Source of the DNA: Janthinobacterium sp051380735
GTDB taxonomy: Bacteria > Pseudomonadota > Gammaproteobacteria > Burkholderiales > Burkholderiaceae_D
NCBI RefSeq assembly: GCF_051380735.1
Contig: NZ_JBNYXQ010000001.1
Coordinates: forward strand, 1,550,001-1,614,000
Direction: 5' to 3'
Length of the DNA: 64,000 nt
Part shown: piece by piece, positions 16,843 to 25,329 of the stretch
Numbering within the stretch: position 1 is the stretch's first letter
Layout of the letters: each line of letters starts with the position of its first letter
Position numbers and translations under genes: made by a program
Notes under the pieces: model-generated
Told to the model about the DNA's origin: nothing
Seen by the model: only the letters and a program-made list of their open reading frames with translations
The model's database searches: none

Positions 16843-19080
16843 ATGAACGCCACTGTTACCGCCCCACCGCCCGCCGCCGACGTCATCGGCTCGACCGACG
16901 ACGCCACTATGCCCGCCGACAGCGGCCTTGAGTCGCTGCTGACCATGGCCGCGTTGCATGGTGTCGCAGCCGATGCCGCCACCTTGACGCATCAATTCGG
17001 CGAGAGTTTCAACGCGCAGTCCATTCTGCTGGCGGCGCGCAGCCTCGGATTGAAGGCCGGGCTGGTGCGGCAAGATCCGACGCGACTGGACAAAGCGCCG
17101 TTGCCGGCAATCGCACGGCTTAGCGATGGACGATTTTTCATCGTCGCCCGCTATCAAGGTGACACCGACGACAACGCCGGCACCGTGTTGCTGCAGCATG
17201 CCGGCGCGGCGCCGGTGGTCTGCTCGGTCGCCGAGTTGCTGGCGCAATGGACTGGCGAATTGATTTTCCTGACCAGCCAGGCCAGCTACACCGGAGCAAT
17301 GGCGAAGTTCGACTTCAGCTGGTTTATTCCGTCCGTAATCAAATACCGCAGGCTGCTTGGCGAAGTGCTGCTGATCTCGCTGGTGCTGCAATTGATAGGC
17401 TTGGCAACGCCGCTGTTCTTCCAAGTTGTGATGGACAAGGTGCTGATCAACCATGCGCTGCAGACGCTCAACGTCATCGCGCTGGGACTGGTCTGCGCGG
17501 TGATTTTCGAGGCGGTGTTGACCGGTATCCGCACCTATGTGTTTGCGATGACCAGCAGCAAAATCGATGTCGAGCTGGGCGCGCGCCTGTTCCAGCATTT
17601 GCTGGCCCTGCCAATCGCCTACTTCGAAGCGCGCCGCGTCGGCGATTCGGTGGCGCGGGTACGCGAACTGGAAAACATTCGCGCCTTCCTGACCGGCAAT
17701 GCCATGTCCTTGGTGATGGATGTGTTGTTTTCATTTGTGTTCCTGGGCGTCATGCTGCTCTACAGCCCACTGTTGACGCTGGTCGTGGCGGCATCCATTC
17801 CCGTCTACTTCGTTTTATCGCTGGTATTGACACCGATCTTGCGTGCGCGGCTCAATGACAAGTTCAACCGTAGTTCCGAAAACCAGTCGTTTCTGGTCGA
17901 AACCATCGGCGGCATCCAGACTGTCAAGGCGCTGGCGGTTGAGCCACGCTGGCAACAGAAATGGGAACAGCAACTGGCCGCCTATGTCGCCGCCGGCCTC
18001 TCGGCCACCAACGTCGGCCTGCTCGCTGGCGGCGGCGTGACGCTCACCAGCAAACTGGTCACGGCCGCCATCATGTGGCTGGGCGCCGGGCAAGTGCTCG
18101 ACGGACAACTATCGGTGGGCGAACTGGTAGCGTTCAACATGCTGGCAAATCAATTGGCCTCGCCGGTGCTGCGATTGGCACAACTGTGGAACGACTTCCA
18201 ACAGGTCGGCATCTCCATGGCGCGCCTGGGCGACATTCTTGACACGCGTACTGAAACCGTCGCGCAATCGTCGAACATGCCTGCGGTGCTGGGCGCCATC
18301 GCCTTCGACAACATCTCGTTCCGTTATCGGCCCGACGCTCCGGACATCATTCGTGGCCTGAACCTGAACATCGCACCTGGCGAGGTAATTGGTATCGTCG
18401 GCCGCTCGGGCTCGGGCAAAAGCACTCTGACCAAGTTGGCGCAGCGGCTGTACCTACCCGACCGCGGCCGGGTGCTGGTCGACGGCCATGACATCGCCAT
18501 CACCGATATCGCGGCGCTACGCCACCAGATCGGCATAGTGCTGCAAGAAAACGTGCTGTTTTCACGCAGCATCCGCGACAACATCGCCCTGCATAACCCG
18601 GCGCTGCCGCTGGACCGTGTGATTGCCGCCGCCAGGCTGGCCGGCGCGCATGAGTTCATCTGTGAGCTGCCCCTCGGATATGACACCAAAATCGGCGAAC
18701 ATGGCGCTGGCCTTTCAGGAGGGCAACGCCAGCGCATTGCCATCGCCCGCGCGCTGATCGGCAATCCACGCATCCTGATTTTCGACGAGGCCACCAGTGC
18801 CCTCGATTACGAATCGGAACGCATCATCCAGGACAATATGCGCGCAATCTGCCAGGGGCGCACAGTACTGATCATCGCGCATCGGCTGTCGGCTGTGCGC
18901 CAGGCCGACCGTATCGTGGTCATGGAGCGTGGTCAAATTGCCGAACTGGGTAGCCATGACGAACTGATGCTTAATGCTGGCGGCATTTATTACCACCTGT
19001 TCCAGCTGCAATCCAGCGCGCCGGTCGCGCTGCGCCCAGAAGACGCGCAAGCCGCCGCGACGACACGGAGGTCGCCATGA
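16843..19080 (+). CDS. Type I secretion ABC transporter, HlyB-like
   Basis: Inner-membrane ATPase/permease that drives one-step export of the neighbouring substrate. The 745-residue product has an N-terminal peptidase-C39-like domain (about 30-150) in which the catalytic Cys position reads SLLTMAALHG, so it is the non-cleaving docking type seen in HlyB. Six membrane helices lie about 165-450, and the nucleotide-binding domain has Walker A GRSGSGKST, signature LSGGQRQR, Walker B ILIFDEATSALD and the H-loop IAHRLS. It is followed by HlyD with a 4-bp overlap. A leaderless, uncleaved substrate such as the 15322 product fits this docking type. Confidence 0.92.
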   Translation: MNATVTAPPPAADVIGSTDDATMPADSGLESLLTMAALHGVAADAATLTHQFGESFNAQSILLAARSLGLKAGLVRQDPTRLDKAPLPAIARLSDGRFFIVARYQGDTDDNAGTVLLQHAGAAPVVCSVAELLAQWTGELIFLTSQASYTGAMAKFDFSWFIPSVIKYRRLLGEVLLISLVLQLIGLATPLFFQVVMDKVLINHALQTLNVIALGLVCAVIFEAVLTGIRTYVFAMTSSKIDVELGARLFQHLLALPIAYFEARRVGDSVARVRELENIRAFLTGNAMSLVMDVLFSFVFLGVMLLYSPLLTLVVAASIPVYFVLSLVLTPILRARLNDKFNRSSENQSFLVETIGGIQTVKALAVEPRWQQKWEQQLAAYVAAGLSATNVGLLAGGGVTLTSKLVTAAIMWLGAGQVLDGQLSVGELVAFNMLANQLASPVLRLAQLWNDFQQVGISMARLGDILDTRTETVAQSSNMPAVLGAIAFDNISFRYRPDAPDIIRGLNLNIAPGEVIGIVGRSGSGKSTLTKLAQRLYLPDRGRVLVDGHDIAITDIAALRHQIGIVLQENVLFSRSIRDNIALHNPALPLDRVIAAARLAGAHEFICELPLGYDTKIGEHGAGLSGGQRQRIAIARALIGNPRILIFDEATSALDYESERIIQDNMRAICQGRTVLIIAHRLSAVRQADRIVVMERGQIAELGSHDELMLNAGGIYYHLFQLQSSAPVALRPEDAQAAATTRRSP

Positions 19081-20441
19081 TTGATCGTCATCGACTGGGC
19101 GCCTGGCGCGCCCTGAGACAGCGTTATGTGGCGGTGTGGCGGGCGGCGTGGCGTCAGCGCCGCGCACTGGACACCCAGCTGTTGAGGGAACATGAGGCGG
19201 CCTATCTGCCGGCCGCGTTGTCGCTGCAGGCCCGTCCGGTTTCACCAACGGCCAGGCGCACCGCAGCCGTGCTGATCGCGCTGGTGGCACTGCTGTTGCT
19301 GTGGTCACTCTTCGGGCATGTCGACATCATCGTCAATGCCGCCGGCAAGATCATTCCGAGCGGCCGCATCAAGACCATCGCGGCGGTCGAGGTCGCCAGC
19401 GTCAAGGCGTTGCACGTGGCCGAAGGCCAGCGTGTCAAGGCCGGCCAGTTGCTGGTCGAACTCGATACGAGCGCCAGCGATGCCGAGCGCGACAAGGCGC
19501 AGGGCGACCACGACGCAGCGGTGCTGGAGTCAGCCCGGGCGCTGGCGCTGATCGCCGCGCTGACCGACGGCAAGCCGCCGCGCCTGCCCACTCCGGCCGC
19601 GCTGCAACGGGCCGGCGCGACGATCGGTGATGTTCAATGGCAGATGGAACAACAGCATTTGTCCGGTCAATACCGCGACTATTGCGCGCGACGTGGCCGG
19701 TTCGACGCCACCATTGCGCACCTCGGCGAAGCGCTGGCGCTGGCTACCCGACGCGCCGCCGATTACCAGGCGCTGTTACGCGAGCACGATGTTGCCCAGC
19801 ACGCCTGGCTGGAGAAGGAACAGGCCAGGATCGAGCTGGCGGGCCAACTGGCCGAGGCCCGACAACAGCGCGTCGCGCTGCTGGAGGAAGCGCAACGCCT
19901 CGCGTACGACCAGTTAAGCGAAGGCAACAAACTGGCTGCTTCGACCCAGCAGGACACCTGGCGCGCCGCCGCGCACAGCAAGCTGCTGAACCTGACAGCG
20001 CCGGTTGACGGTACGGTGCAGCAGCTCACCGTTCACACGGTAGGCGGGGTCGTGCCGGCCGCGCAGGCGCTGATGCAGATCGTGCCCGATGCGCGCGCGG
20101 TGGAGGTGGAGGCCGAACTGGAAAACCGTGATGTAGGCTTCGTGCGCGAGGGCCAGCCGGCCGCCGTGAAAGTCACCGCCTTCGACTACACCAAATATGG
20201 CACTGTGCCCGCCAAAGTTACCCACGTGGCGCACGACGCGGTGCAGAATGAGAAAAAAGAACTGGTTTATACGGTGAAAGTGACCTTGAGCGACACTGCG
20301 CTGGGCATCGACGGCCGGCGCATGGCGCTGGCGCCCGGCATGGCGGTGGAAGTGGGCATCAAAACCGGCGAGCGGCGCCTGATCGAGTACGCCCTGTCAC
20401 CATTGCTGCGCCACCAGCGTGAGGCGCTGCATGAGCGCTAA
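19077..20441 (+). CDS. Type I secretion membrane fusion protein, HlyD family
   Basis: Periplasmic adaptor joining the ABC transporter to the outer-membrane channel. The 454-residue protein has a cytoplasmic N-tail, one helix (residues 62-80, AVLIALVALLLLWSLFG), a lipoyl-type half motif (IKTIAAVEVASVKALHVAEGQRVKAGQLLVELD), a long alpha-hairpin (about 130-300), then NLTAPVDGTVQQLTVHTVGGVV and the classic HlyD ending GERRLIEYALSPLLRHQREALHER. The start overlaps the ABC stop, and the end overlaps the TolC gene, so all three are co-translated. Confidence 0.92.
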   Translation: MIDRHRLGAWRALRQRYVAVWRAAWRQRRALDTQLLREHEAAYLPAALSLQARPVSPTARRTAAVLIALVALLLLWSLFGHVDIIVNAAGKIIPSGRIKTIAAVEVASVKALHVAEGQRVKAGQLLVELDTSASDAERDKAQGDHDAAVLESARALALIAALTDGKPPRLPTPAALQRAGATIGDVQWQMEQQHLSGQYRDYCARRGRFDATIAHLGEALALATRRAADYQALLREHDVAQHAWLEKEQARIELAGQLAEARQQRVALLEEAQRLAYDQLSEGNKLAASTQQDTWRAAAHSKLLNLTAPVDGTVQQLTVHTVGGVVPAAQALMQIVPDARAVEVEAELENRDVGFVREGQPAAVKVTAFDYTKYGTVPAKVTHVAHDAVQNEKKELVYTVKVTLSDTALGIDGRRMALAPGMAVEVGIKTGERRLIEYALSPLLRHQREALHER

Positions 20442-21903
20442 ATTGGCGGGTTGGCGCGCGCTGACGGCGCTGGCCGCGCTGGCGCTGCCTTGCATGGTGC
20501 GGGCCGGTGGTCCGGACCTTTCACCGCTGAGCGCCGACCCGCTCGGTGCGCGCGCCGGCATGGCGCGCCCCGAAGTGATGCCGCCCGGCGACGGCCCGCC
20601 GCCGGGGTGCGAGGCCGAGGCGTTGGCAGAGCGGCCGTTGGGCGTGGTCGAGGTGATTGATCTGGCAATATGCCACAATCCGCAACTACGCATGGCTTGG
20701 GCCGCGGTCAAGCAACAGGCCGGCGCGCTGGGAGAGGCCAGAGCCGCCTATTTGCCCTCACTGTCGGCCAACGTCAGCCGCTTGCGCACCGACAACCATA
20801 CCGGAGGACCGGCCGAAACCGTTACCGGCAACACCATGTATAGTGCACTGAACTGGCAGATCTACGACTTCGGCCTGCGCGCGGCCAACGAGCATGCTGC
20901 CGACAGCTTGCTGCAAGCGGCGCTGGCCAGCAACGACGCGGCACTGCAGAAAAACATGGCCGATACGATCCAGGCATATTTCGACGTGCAAAGCGCGCGC
21001 GCGGCCTGGCAAGCCAGGCAACTTGGCACTACCACGGCGGCATCAACGCTGGCGAGCGCGCAACGGCGCGAATCGAACGGCGTGCTGGCGCGCAGCGACC
21101 GCCTGCAGGCGGCTACCGCGTTGGCACGCGCGCAACTCGATCGGAACCGGGCGCTCGGCGCCTACCGTAAGGCGACAGCTCTGCTGGTCTATATAATGGG
21201 ACTGCCGCCGCAGAGCGAGGTCACGCTGATTGAGGACGACGACATCGACAGCGCGCAAGCGGTGATGATGCAGCTGGAACGGCTGGAGCAGTGGTTGCAG
21301 ACAGCCCAGCAGGCACATCCGGCCATCAGGGCAGCACGGGCCGAGTGGGAAGCCGCCCAGAGCCGGACCGCCGCCATTAGCGCCGAGAACAAGCCGAGCA
21401 TCGTGTTGTCGGCCAATGCCTATAAAAACGGCTATCCGGGACAAGGGCTTTCGGCGAGCGCGTCGCAAGTGCGCACGGTAGGCATCACGCTCAACATCCC
21501 CTTGTTCGACGGCTACGCCCATGGCTACAAGGTCCAGGGCGCCGAAGCGGTGGCTGAACAAAAGGAGCAGGCATTGGTGGACACCGAACACCGCATCCTG
21601 ATGGAAGTGGTCAAAGTGCATGCCGATGCGATGGCAGCGCTGGATAATCTGCAGGCATCGCAAACGCTGATGGAAGCCGCACAGGACTCAATGCGAACCT
21701 TCGAACGCAAATACGATCGCGGCGCCAGCGACATCGTCGAGATCCTGGCGGCGCAGGCGGCGCTGGCCGACGCCCGCGAGCAACGCATCATTTGTGTGGC
21801 CGAATGGCGCTCGGCGCGACTGCGGCTGATGGCCGACAGCGGCGTACTCGGTCGCCACTCGCTACTCGACAGTGCGCAGCACGCGGCGGTGCCCGCCCCC
21901 TAG
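20431..21903 (+). CDS. Type I secretion outer-membrane channel, TolC family
   Basis: About 490 residues with a signal peptide (ALTALAALALPCMVRA) and two TolC repeats: ICHNPQLRMAWAAVKQQAGALGEARAAYLPSLSANVSR begins repeat one, and QAHPAIRAARAEWEAAQSRTAAISAENKPSIVLSANAY begins repeat two. It would form the trimeric exit duct of the type I system. An in-frame GTG lies four codons earlier, but ATG at 20431 gives the better signal peptide. It overlaps the HlyD gene by 11 bp. The stop is 51 bp from a homoserine dehydrogenase remnant on the opposite strand. Confidence 0.9.
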   Translation: MSAKLAGWRALTALAALALPCMVRAGGPDLSPLSADPLGARAGMARPEVMPPGDGPPPGCEAEALAERPLGVVEVIDLAICHNPQLRMAWAAVKQQAGALGEARAAYLPSLSANVSRLRTDNHTGGPAETVTGNTMYSALNWQIYDFGLRAANEHAADSLLQAALASNDAALQKNMADTIQAYFDVQSARAAWQARQLGTTTAASTLASAQRRESNGVLARSDRLQAATALARAQLDRNRALGAYRKATALLVYIMGLPPQSEVTLIEDDDIDSAQAVMMQLERLEQWLQTAQQAHPAIRAARAEWEAAQSRTAAISAENKPSIVLSANAYKNGYPGQGLSASASQVRTVGITLNIPLFDGYAHGYKVQGAEAVAEQKEQALVDTEHRILMEVVKVHADAMAALDNLQASQTLMEAAQDSMRTFERKYDRGASDIVEILAAQAALADAREQRIICVAEWRSARLRLMADSGVLGRHSLLDSAQHAAVPAP

Positions 21904-21954
21904 TCACCGTGCGCGGATGATATGTTCAGGCGGAACAACAACCCGGCGATCGGA

Positions 21955-22068
21955 TCAGCTCAGGACCTCAAGGCGGATATTGGTGACCGTGCCGTGCACA
22001 ATGGTCAGCGCTTCCATCTTGACAATCGCCGCCGTCACGTTCTTTTCCTGGGTCTGGTGCGTGAGGAA
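21955..22068 (-). pseudogene. hom: 3' fragment of homoserine dehydrogenase
   Basis: Read on the minus strand, this stretch codes 37 residues and a stop: FLTHQTQEKNVTAAIVKM, then EALTIVHGTVTNIRLEVLS. This matches the characteristic last helix-strand of the ACT-like C-terminus of homoserine dehydrogenase (LTHxTxEKxxxxAIxxIEAL...VxxxIRxE; from memory of the family). No other part of the gene is present, and upstream sequence switches abruptly to the frame of the HEAT-like ORF. It is a recombination scar; the working gene must lie elsewhere, since hom is a threonine/methionine biosynthesis gene. Confidence 0.7.
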
Positions 22069-22454
22069 AAGCCAAGTTTTTCCAGGCGATATTGCATTTC
22101 CTTGGCAATCCCATGATTGCTCGAACTTGCATATTCCTTGATGAGATCAATTGCACCCGGAGTGCCTATCCTGGCGAGCGCATGGCTGAACCATTTGGCG
22201 ATAGTTTCATCTTCCGAACAGGTATATTGCAGATAACCAAATCCGCGCTCAAGTACTGACCGAATGAATGGAACACTACGGTCACTACCGAGCTGCTGTA
22301 TCCTCATCGCGACTTCTTGGTGAAGTTGATGGCCCGGCATCACCAGCAGGCGATTCAGTACTTCGGTTTGCCCCTTCGGACCCTCAATCGCATTGCTCAT
22401 CTCAATCAATCTGGACTGGGATTCCCAATCTTCCTCAGCAATTGCTTTTTCCAT
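22035..22454 (-). CDS. HEAT-repeat-like hypothetical protein, probably 3'-truncated
   Basis: A 139-residue helical protein (MEKAIAEEDWESQSRLIEMS...). Segments QEVAMRIQQLGSDRSVPFIRSVL and ALARIGTPGAIDLIKEYASSSNHGIAKEMQYRLEKLG are typical of HEAT repeats used for protein-protein contact. The last 12 or so residues (SSRTRPRKRT) are read out of frame from the hom fragment, so the true C-terminus is probably lost at about 22068. Its ATG lies 1 bp after the stop of the YcxB-like gene, so the two are coupled. Specific function unknown. Confidence 0.55.
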   Translation of the reverse strand: MEKAIAEEDWESQSRLIEMSNAIEGPKGQTEVLNRLLVMPGHQLHQEVAMRIQQLGSDRSVPFIRSVLERGFGYLQYTCSEDETIAKWFSHALARIGTPGAIDLIKEYASSSNHGIAKEMQYRLEKLGFSSRTRPRKRT

Positions 22455-22455
22455 C

Positions 22456-22956
22456 TCAGCGAGTTATCAATGCCACTTCATCCTGTTGAGTTTGTTCAAG
22501 CACTGCGACCAGCGCATGCTGCCGATAACGAGCGACGTATGCATCCAGAGCCGAGCGCTGTATATCATTGAGAACGCGGTACGGCTCCGGCATGGCACCA
22601 GTTTTCTTTGCAAACAGGTCGCCTACCGGAAACTCTTGTATGGCGACCAGGTCGGAACAGGGTACAGTCACCACGCCCGACTTCGAGCTGCGCACAATGC
22701 CAGTGCTGTCTATCCTGAAATCACATGCTCCCACCCGCAGCACCTTGAACAGGAAAATGGGCGGTACAAACAGGTAGACGCAACAGCGCAAGGTCAACGC
22801 ATCGAGGCGGCTGAGGGTTTTTCCCTGCCCGGCTTTGATGCGCGCAAAATCTGCAACAGAGTGTGCAGCCACGATGGCCAGGTAATCGGCAAGCCGGTAG
22901 CTGACGTGAAACTCAATCGCACTAGCACCCGCCAGTGCGGCTGCATCTTTTTGCAT
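22456..22956 (-). CDS. YcxB-like membrane protein
   Basis: A 166-residue protein: SAIEFHVSYRLADYLAIVAAHS, a hydrophobic segment (CVYLFVPPIFLFKVL), then the YcxB-like C-terminal signature RIDSTGIVRSSKSGVVTVPCSDLVAIQEFPVG. YcxB proteins have two helices and a small soluble domain of unknown function. The start is supported by CCGGAG six bases before the ATG. It overlaps the end of an upstream phosphatase remnant and is coupled to the HEAT-like ORF below. Confidence 0.6.
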   Translation of the reverse strand: MQKDAAALAGASAIEFHVSYRLADYLAIVAAHSVADFARIKAGQGKTLSRLDALTLRCCVYLFVPPIFLFKVLRVGACDFRIDSTGIVRSSKSGVVTVPCSDLVAIQEFPVGDLFAKKTGAMPEPYRVLNDIQRSALDAYVARYRQHALVAVLEQTQQDEVALITR

Positions 22957-23153
22957 ACAGAACTCCGGTTAATCGATGCCAGGATGGACGGCACCGTTTC
23001 GTTCAACTGCGTCACCAGTTCCGCATCCATGTACTTGTGCTCGTCCGGAATATCGAGCACATGCACCGGCTTGAAATCAAGCAGCCGCGTGTATTCGACC
23101 TTGAGGCGCGATTTGTTTTTCAGCAAAACCACATCCATGGTGCCGCGAAGCAC
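22794..23153 (-). pseudogene. C-terminal half of a small protein-tyrosine-phosphatase-like gene
   Basis: The first 64 codons (from the GTG at 23153) give TMDVVLLKNKSRLKVEYTRLL and VHVLDIPDEHKYMDAELVTQL, matching the second half of predicted small tyrosine phosphatases, where xDIPDxxxFMDPELVxxL is the hallmark (family recalled, not searched). The N-terminal half with the catalytic Cys loop is absent. After about codon 64 the frame runs antiparallel to no family and overlaps the YcxB-like gene by 163 bp, so the original stop is probably lost too. A non-functional remnant at the right edge of the island. Confidence 0.5.
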
Positions 23154-23201
23154 TGATACTTTTCGGCCACAACAATATATAAAGGCTCTTGATTTATTAA
23201 T

Positions 23202-23213
23202 TACTCGGGAGTA
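23202..23213. promoter_or_regulatory. Short palindrome in the promoter region of the sugar ABC operon
   Basis: TACTC-GG-GAGTA, a perfect 12-bp palindrome 66 bp before the binding-protein start, in AT-rich DNA. It is a possible operator; the regulator is unknown. Confidence 0.35.
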
Positions 23214-23278
23214 TATTTTGCCAAGGTTGAGGCATACGCCCTGCCGCTAAAAAATAAATAAAATCTGGAGACAACACA

Positions 23279-24271
23279 ATGAACCTCAAACAATGCATCG
23301 CATTGGCACTGCTATCGGCAACCGGCGGCGTTGCCATGGCCGATGAACCGATCGTCGGCCTGATCACCAAGACTGATACCAATCCCTTCTTCGTGAAGAT
23401 GAAAGAAGGCGCACAGCAACGCGCAAAACTGAAGGGCGCCAAGCTGCTGACGGCGGCCGGGCGCGCCGACGGCGACAACGCCGGCCAGGTCACGGCGATT
23501 GAAAACATGGTGGCAGCCGGCGCCAAGGCGATCATGATCACCCCGAACGATTCGAAAGCCATCGTGCCGGCCATCAAGAAGGCGCGCGCCGCCGGCGTAC
23601 TGGTGATCGCCCTCGACAGCCCGACCGAGCCGCAGGACGCGACCGACGCGCTATTCGCCACCGACAACTACAAGGCCGGCTTGCTGATCGGCCAATACGC
23701 CAAGGCGGCCTACGCCGGCAAGCCTGCCAAGATCGCCATGCTGGACTTGTTCCCGGGCCATCCGGTGGGCATTTCCCGCCACAACGGTTTCCTGGCCGGC
23801 TTCGGTGCGCCGGGCATCAGCGCCAAGACGGTCGGACTGGCGAAAACTCCCGACGTGGTGTGCATGGCCGACAGTTTTGGCGACCAGGGCAAGGGGCAGA
23901 CGGCGATGGAAAACTGCCTGCAGAAAAATCCTGACATCAATCTGGTCTACACCATCAACGAACCGGCTGCCGCCGGTGCCTACAAGGCGCTCAAGGCCCT
24001 CGGCAAGGAAAAGAACGTGATGATCGTCTCGGTTGACGGCGGCTGCGCCGGCGTGCGCGACGTCAAGGCCGGCGTCATCGCGGCGACCGCGCAGCAGTAT
24101 CCGCTGAACATGGCGGGCCTGGGCGTCGAAGCTGGTGTCGAGTACGCCAAGAACGGGAAAAAGGCCAGCGGCTACGTCGACACCGGCGTCACCCTGATCA
24201 GCGACAAGCAGCAGCCTGGCGTCGCCAGCCGCGACACGGCCTTCGGCCTGAACGCCTGCTGGGGTAAATAA
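23279..24271 (+). CDS. Sugar ABC transporter periplasmic binding protein (fructose type)
   Basis: A 330-residue, two-lobe periplasmic binding protein of the ribose/fructose (PBP1) class. Signal peptide cleaves near GVAMA-DEP. The mature protein begins PIVGLITKTDTNPFFVKMKEGAQQRA, with GRADGDNAGQVTAIENMVAAGAKAIMITPNDSKAIVPAIKKAR and the hinge motif SVDGGCAGV. It resembles FrcB, and the neighbours (RbsD/FucU mutarotase, GH32 enzyme) make fructose the likely ligand. CTGGAG sets the start. A long hairpin follows the gene, which would keep this transcript segment more abundant than the permease part, as is usual for binding proteins. Confidence 0.9.
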   Translation: MNLKQCIALALLSATGGVAMADEPIVGLITKTDTNPFFVKMKEGAQQRAKLKGAKLLTAAGRADGDNAGQVTAIENMVAAGAKAIMITPNDSKAIVPAIKKARAAGVLVIALDSPTEPQDATDALFATDNYKAGLLIGQYAKAAYAGKPAKIAMLDLFPGHPVGISRHNGFLAGFGAPGISAKTVGLAKTPDVVCMADSFGDQGKGQTAMENCLQKNPDINLVYTINEPAAAGAYKALKALGKEKNVMIVSVDGGCAGVRDVKAGVIAATAQQYPLNMAGLGVEAGVEYAKNGKKASGYVDTGVTLISDKQQPGVASRDTAFGLNACWGK

Positions 24272-24276
24272 GCCCA

Positions 24277-24332
24277 CGCAGGCGGCCGCATTCGGCAAGG
24301 CTGCATGCCTTGCCGGCGCGCGGCCGCCTGCG
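24277..24332 (+). promoter_or_regulatory. Intercistronic double stem-loop between binding-protein and permease genes
   Basis: Outer 13-bp perfect stem (CGCAGGCGGCCGC at 24277-24289 with 24320-24332) enclosing an inner 8-bp stem (CGGCAAGG / CCTTGCCG) with a 7-base loop. No T-run follows, so it is more likely an RNA-stabilising or processing hairpin than a terminator. Confidence 0.7.
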
Positions 24333-24366
24333 CGTCTCCTTTTCCCCTCTTGAATATGGATAACAG

Positions 24367-25326
24367 ATGCGCTCCACCGTCCCGACATTTATGCCGTCGC
24401 TCTCGAAACTGGGCCCGGTCATTGCCCTGCTTGCTGCCTGCATCTTCTTTGCGTCACAGAGCGACCGCTTCCTCAGCAGCCAGAATTTTTCCCTGATTTT
24501 GCAGCAAGTCATGGTCGTCGGCATTATCGCCATCGGCCAGACCCTGATCATCCTGACCGCCGGCATCGACCTGTCCTGCGGCATGGCGATGGCGCTGGGC
24601 TCGGTCATCATGACCAAATTCGCGGTCGACCTCGGCATGAACCCTTATCTCGCGATCGGGTGCGGCATCGCCGTCACCGTGCTGATCGGTTTCATCAACG
24701 GCGCGCTGGTCACTTCGATCAAGCTGCCGGCGTTTATCGTCACGCTGGGCACGATGAATATTGCCTTCGCTGTCACACAGCTGTACTCGCAGGCCCAAAC
24801 CGTCACCGGCCTGCCGGCAGCGATGGGTTTTTTCGGCAACACCTTCCAGCTCGGCGCGGCCACCTTCACCTACGGCACCGTGCTGATGCTGGGCATGTAC
24901 GTGCTGACCTGGCTGTACCTGCGCGAGACGGCGCCCGGCCGCCACCTCTACGCGGTCGGCAACAATCCCGAGGCAGCCCGCCTGACCGGCATTGCCACCA
25001 ATAAAGTGCTGCTGGGCGTCTACATGATCGCCGGGATGTGCTACGGGATTGCCGCACTGATGTCAGTGGCGCGCATGGGCGTGGGCGACCCGCAGGGCGG
25101 CCAGACCGACAACCTCGACAGCATCACTGCAGTCGTGCTCGGCGGTACCAGCCTGTTCGGCGGGCGCGGCTCGATCATGGGCACCCTGGTCGGCGTGCTG
25201 ATCGTCGGCGTGTTCCGCAACGGCCTGACCTTGATGGGCGTGTCCTCGGTATACCAGATCCTGGTGACGGGCATCCTGGTCATCCTGGCCGTGGCAACCG
25301 ATCAACTGACACACAAGAAAGGGTGA
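24367..25326 (+). CDS. Sugar ABC transporter permease (fructose/ribose type)
   Basis: A 319-residue inner-membrane permease of the RbsC/FrcC class with 8-10 helices. Hallmarks are GIIAIGQTLIILTAGIDLS near residue 55, GFINGALVTSIKLPAFIVTLGT, the cytoplasmic contact stretch YAVGNNPEAARLTGIATNKV, and the C-terminal TAVVLGGTSLFGGRGSIMGTL. It pairs with the binding protein before it and the ATPase 4 bp after it. Confidence 0.9.
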   Translation: MRSTVPTFMPSLSKLGPVIALLAACIFFASQSDRFLSSQNFSLILQQVMVVGIIAIGQTLIILTAGIDLSCGMAMALGSVIMTKFAVDLGMNPYLAIGCGIAVTVLIGFINGALVTSIKLPAFIVTLGTMNIAFAVTQLYSQAQTVTGLPAAMGFFGNTFQLGAATFTYGTVLMLGMYVLTWLYLRETAPGRHLYAVGNNPEAARLTGIATNKVLLGVYMIAGMCYGIAALMSVARMGVGDPQGGQTDNLDSITAVVLGGTSLFGGRGSIMGTLVGVLIVGVFRNGLTLMGVSSVYQILVTGILVILAVATDQLTHKKG

Positions 25327-25329
25327 TCC

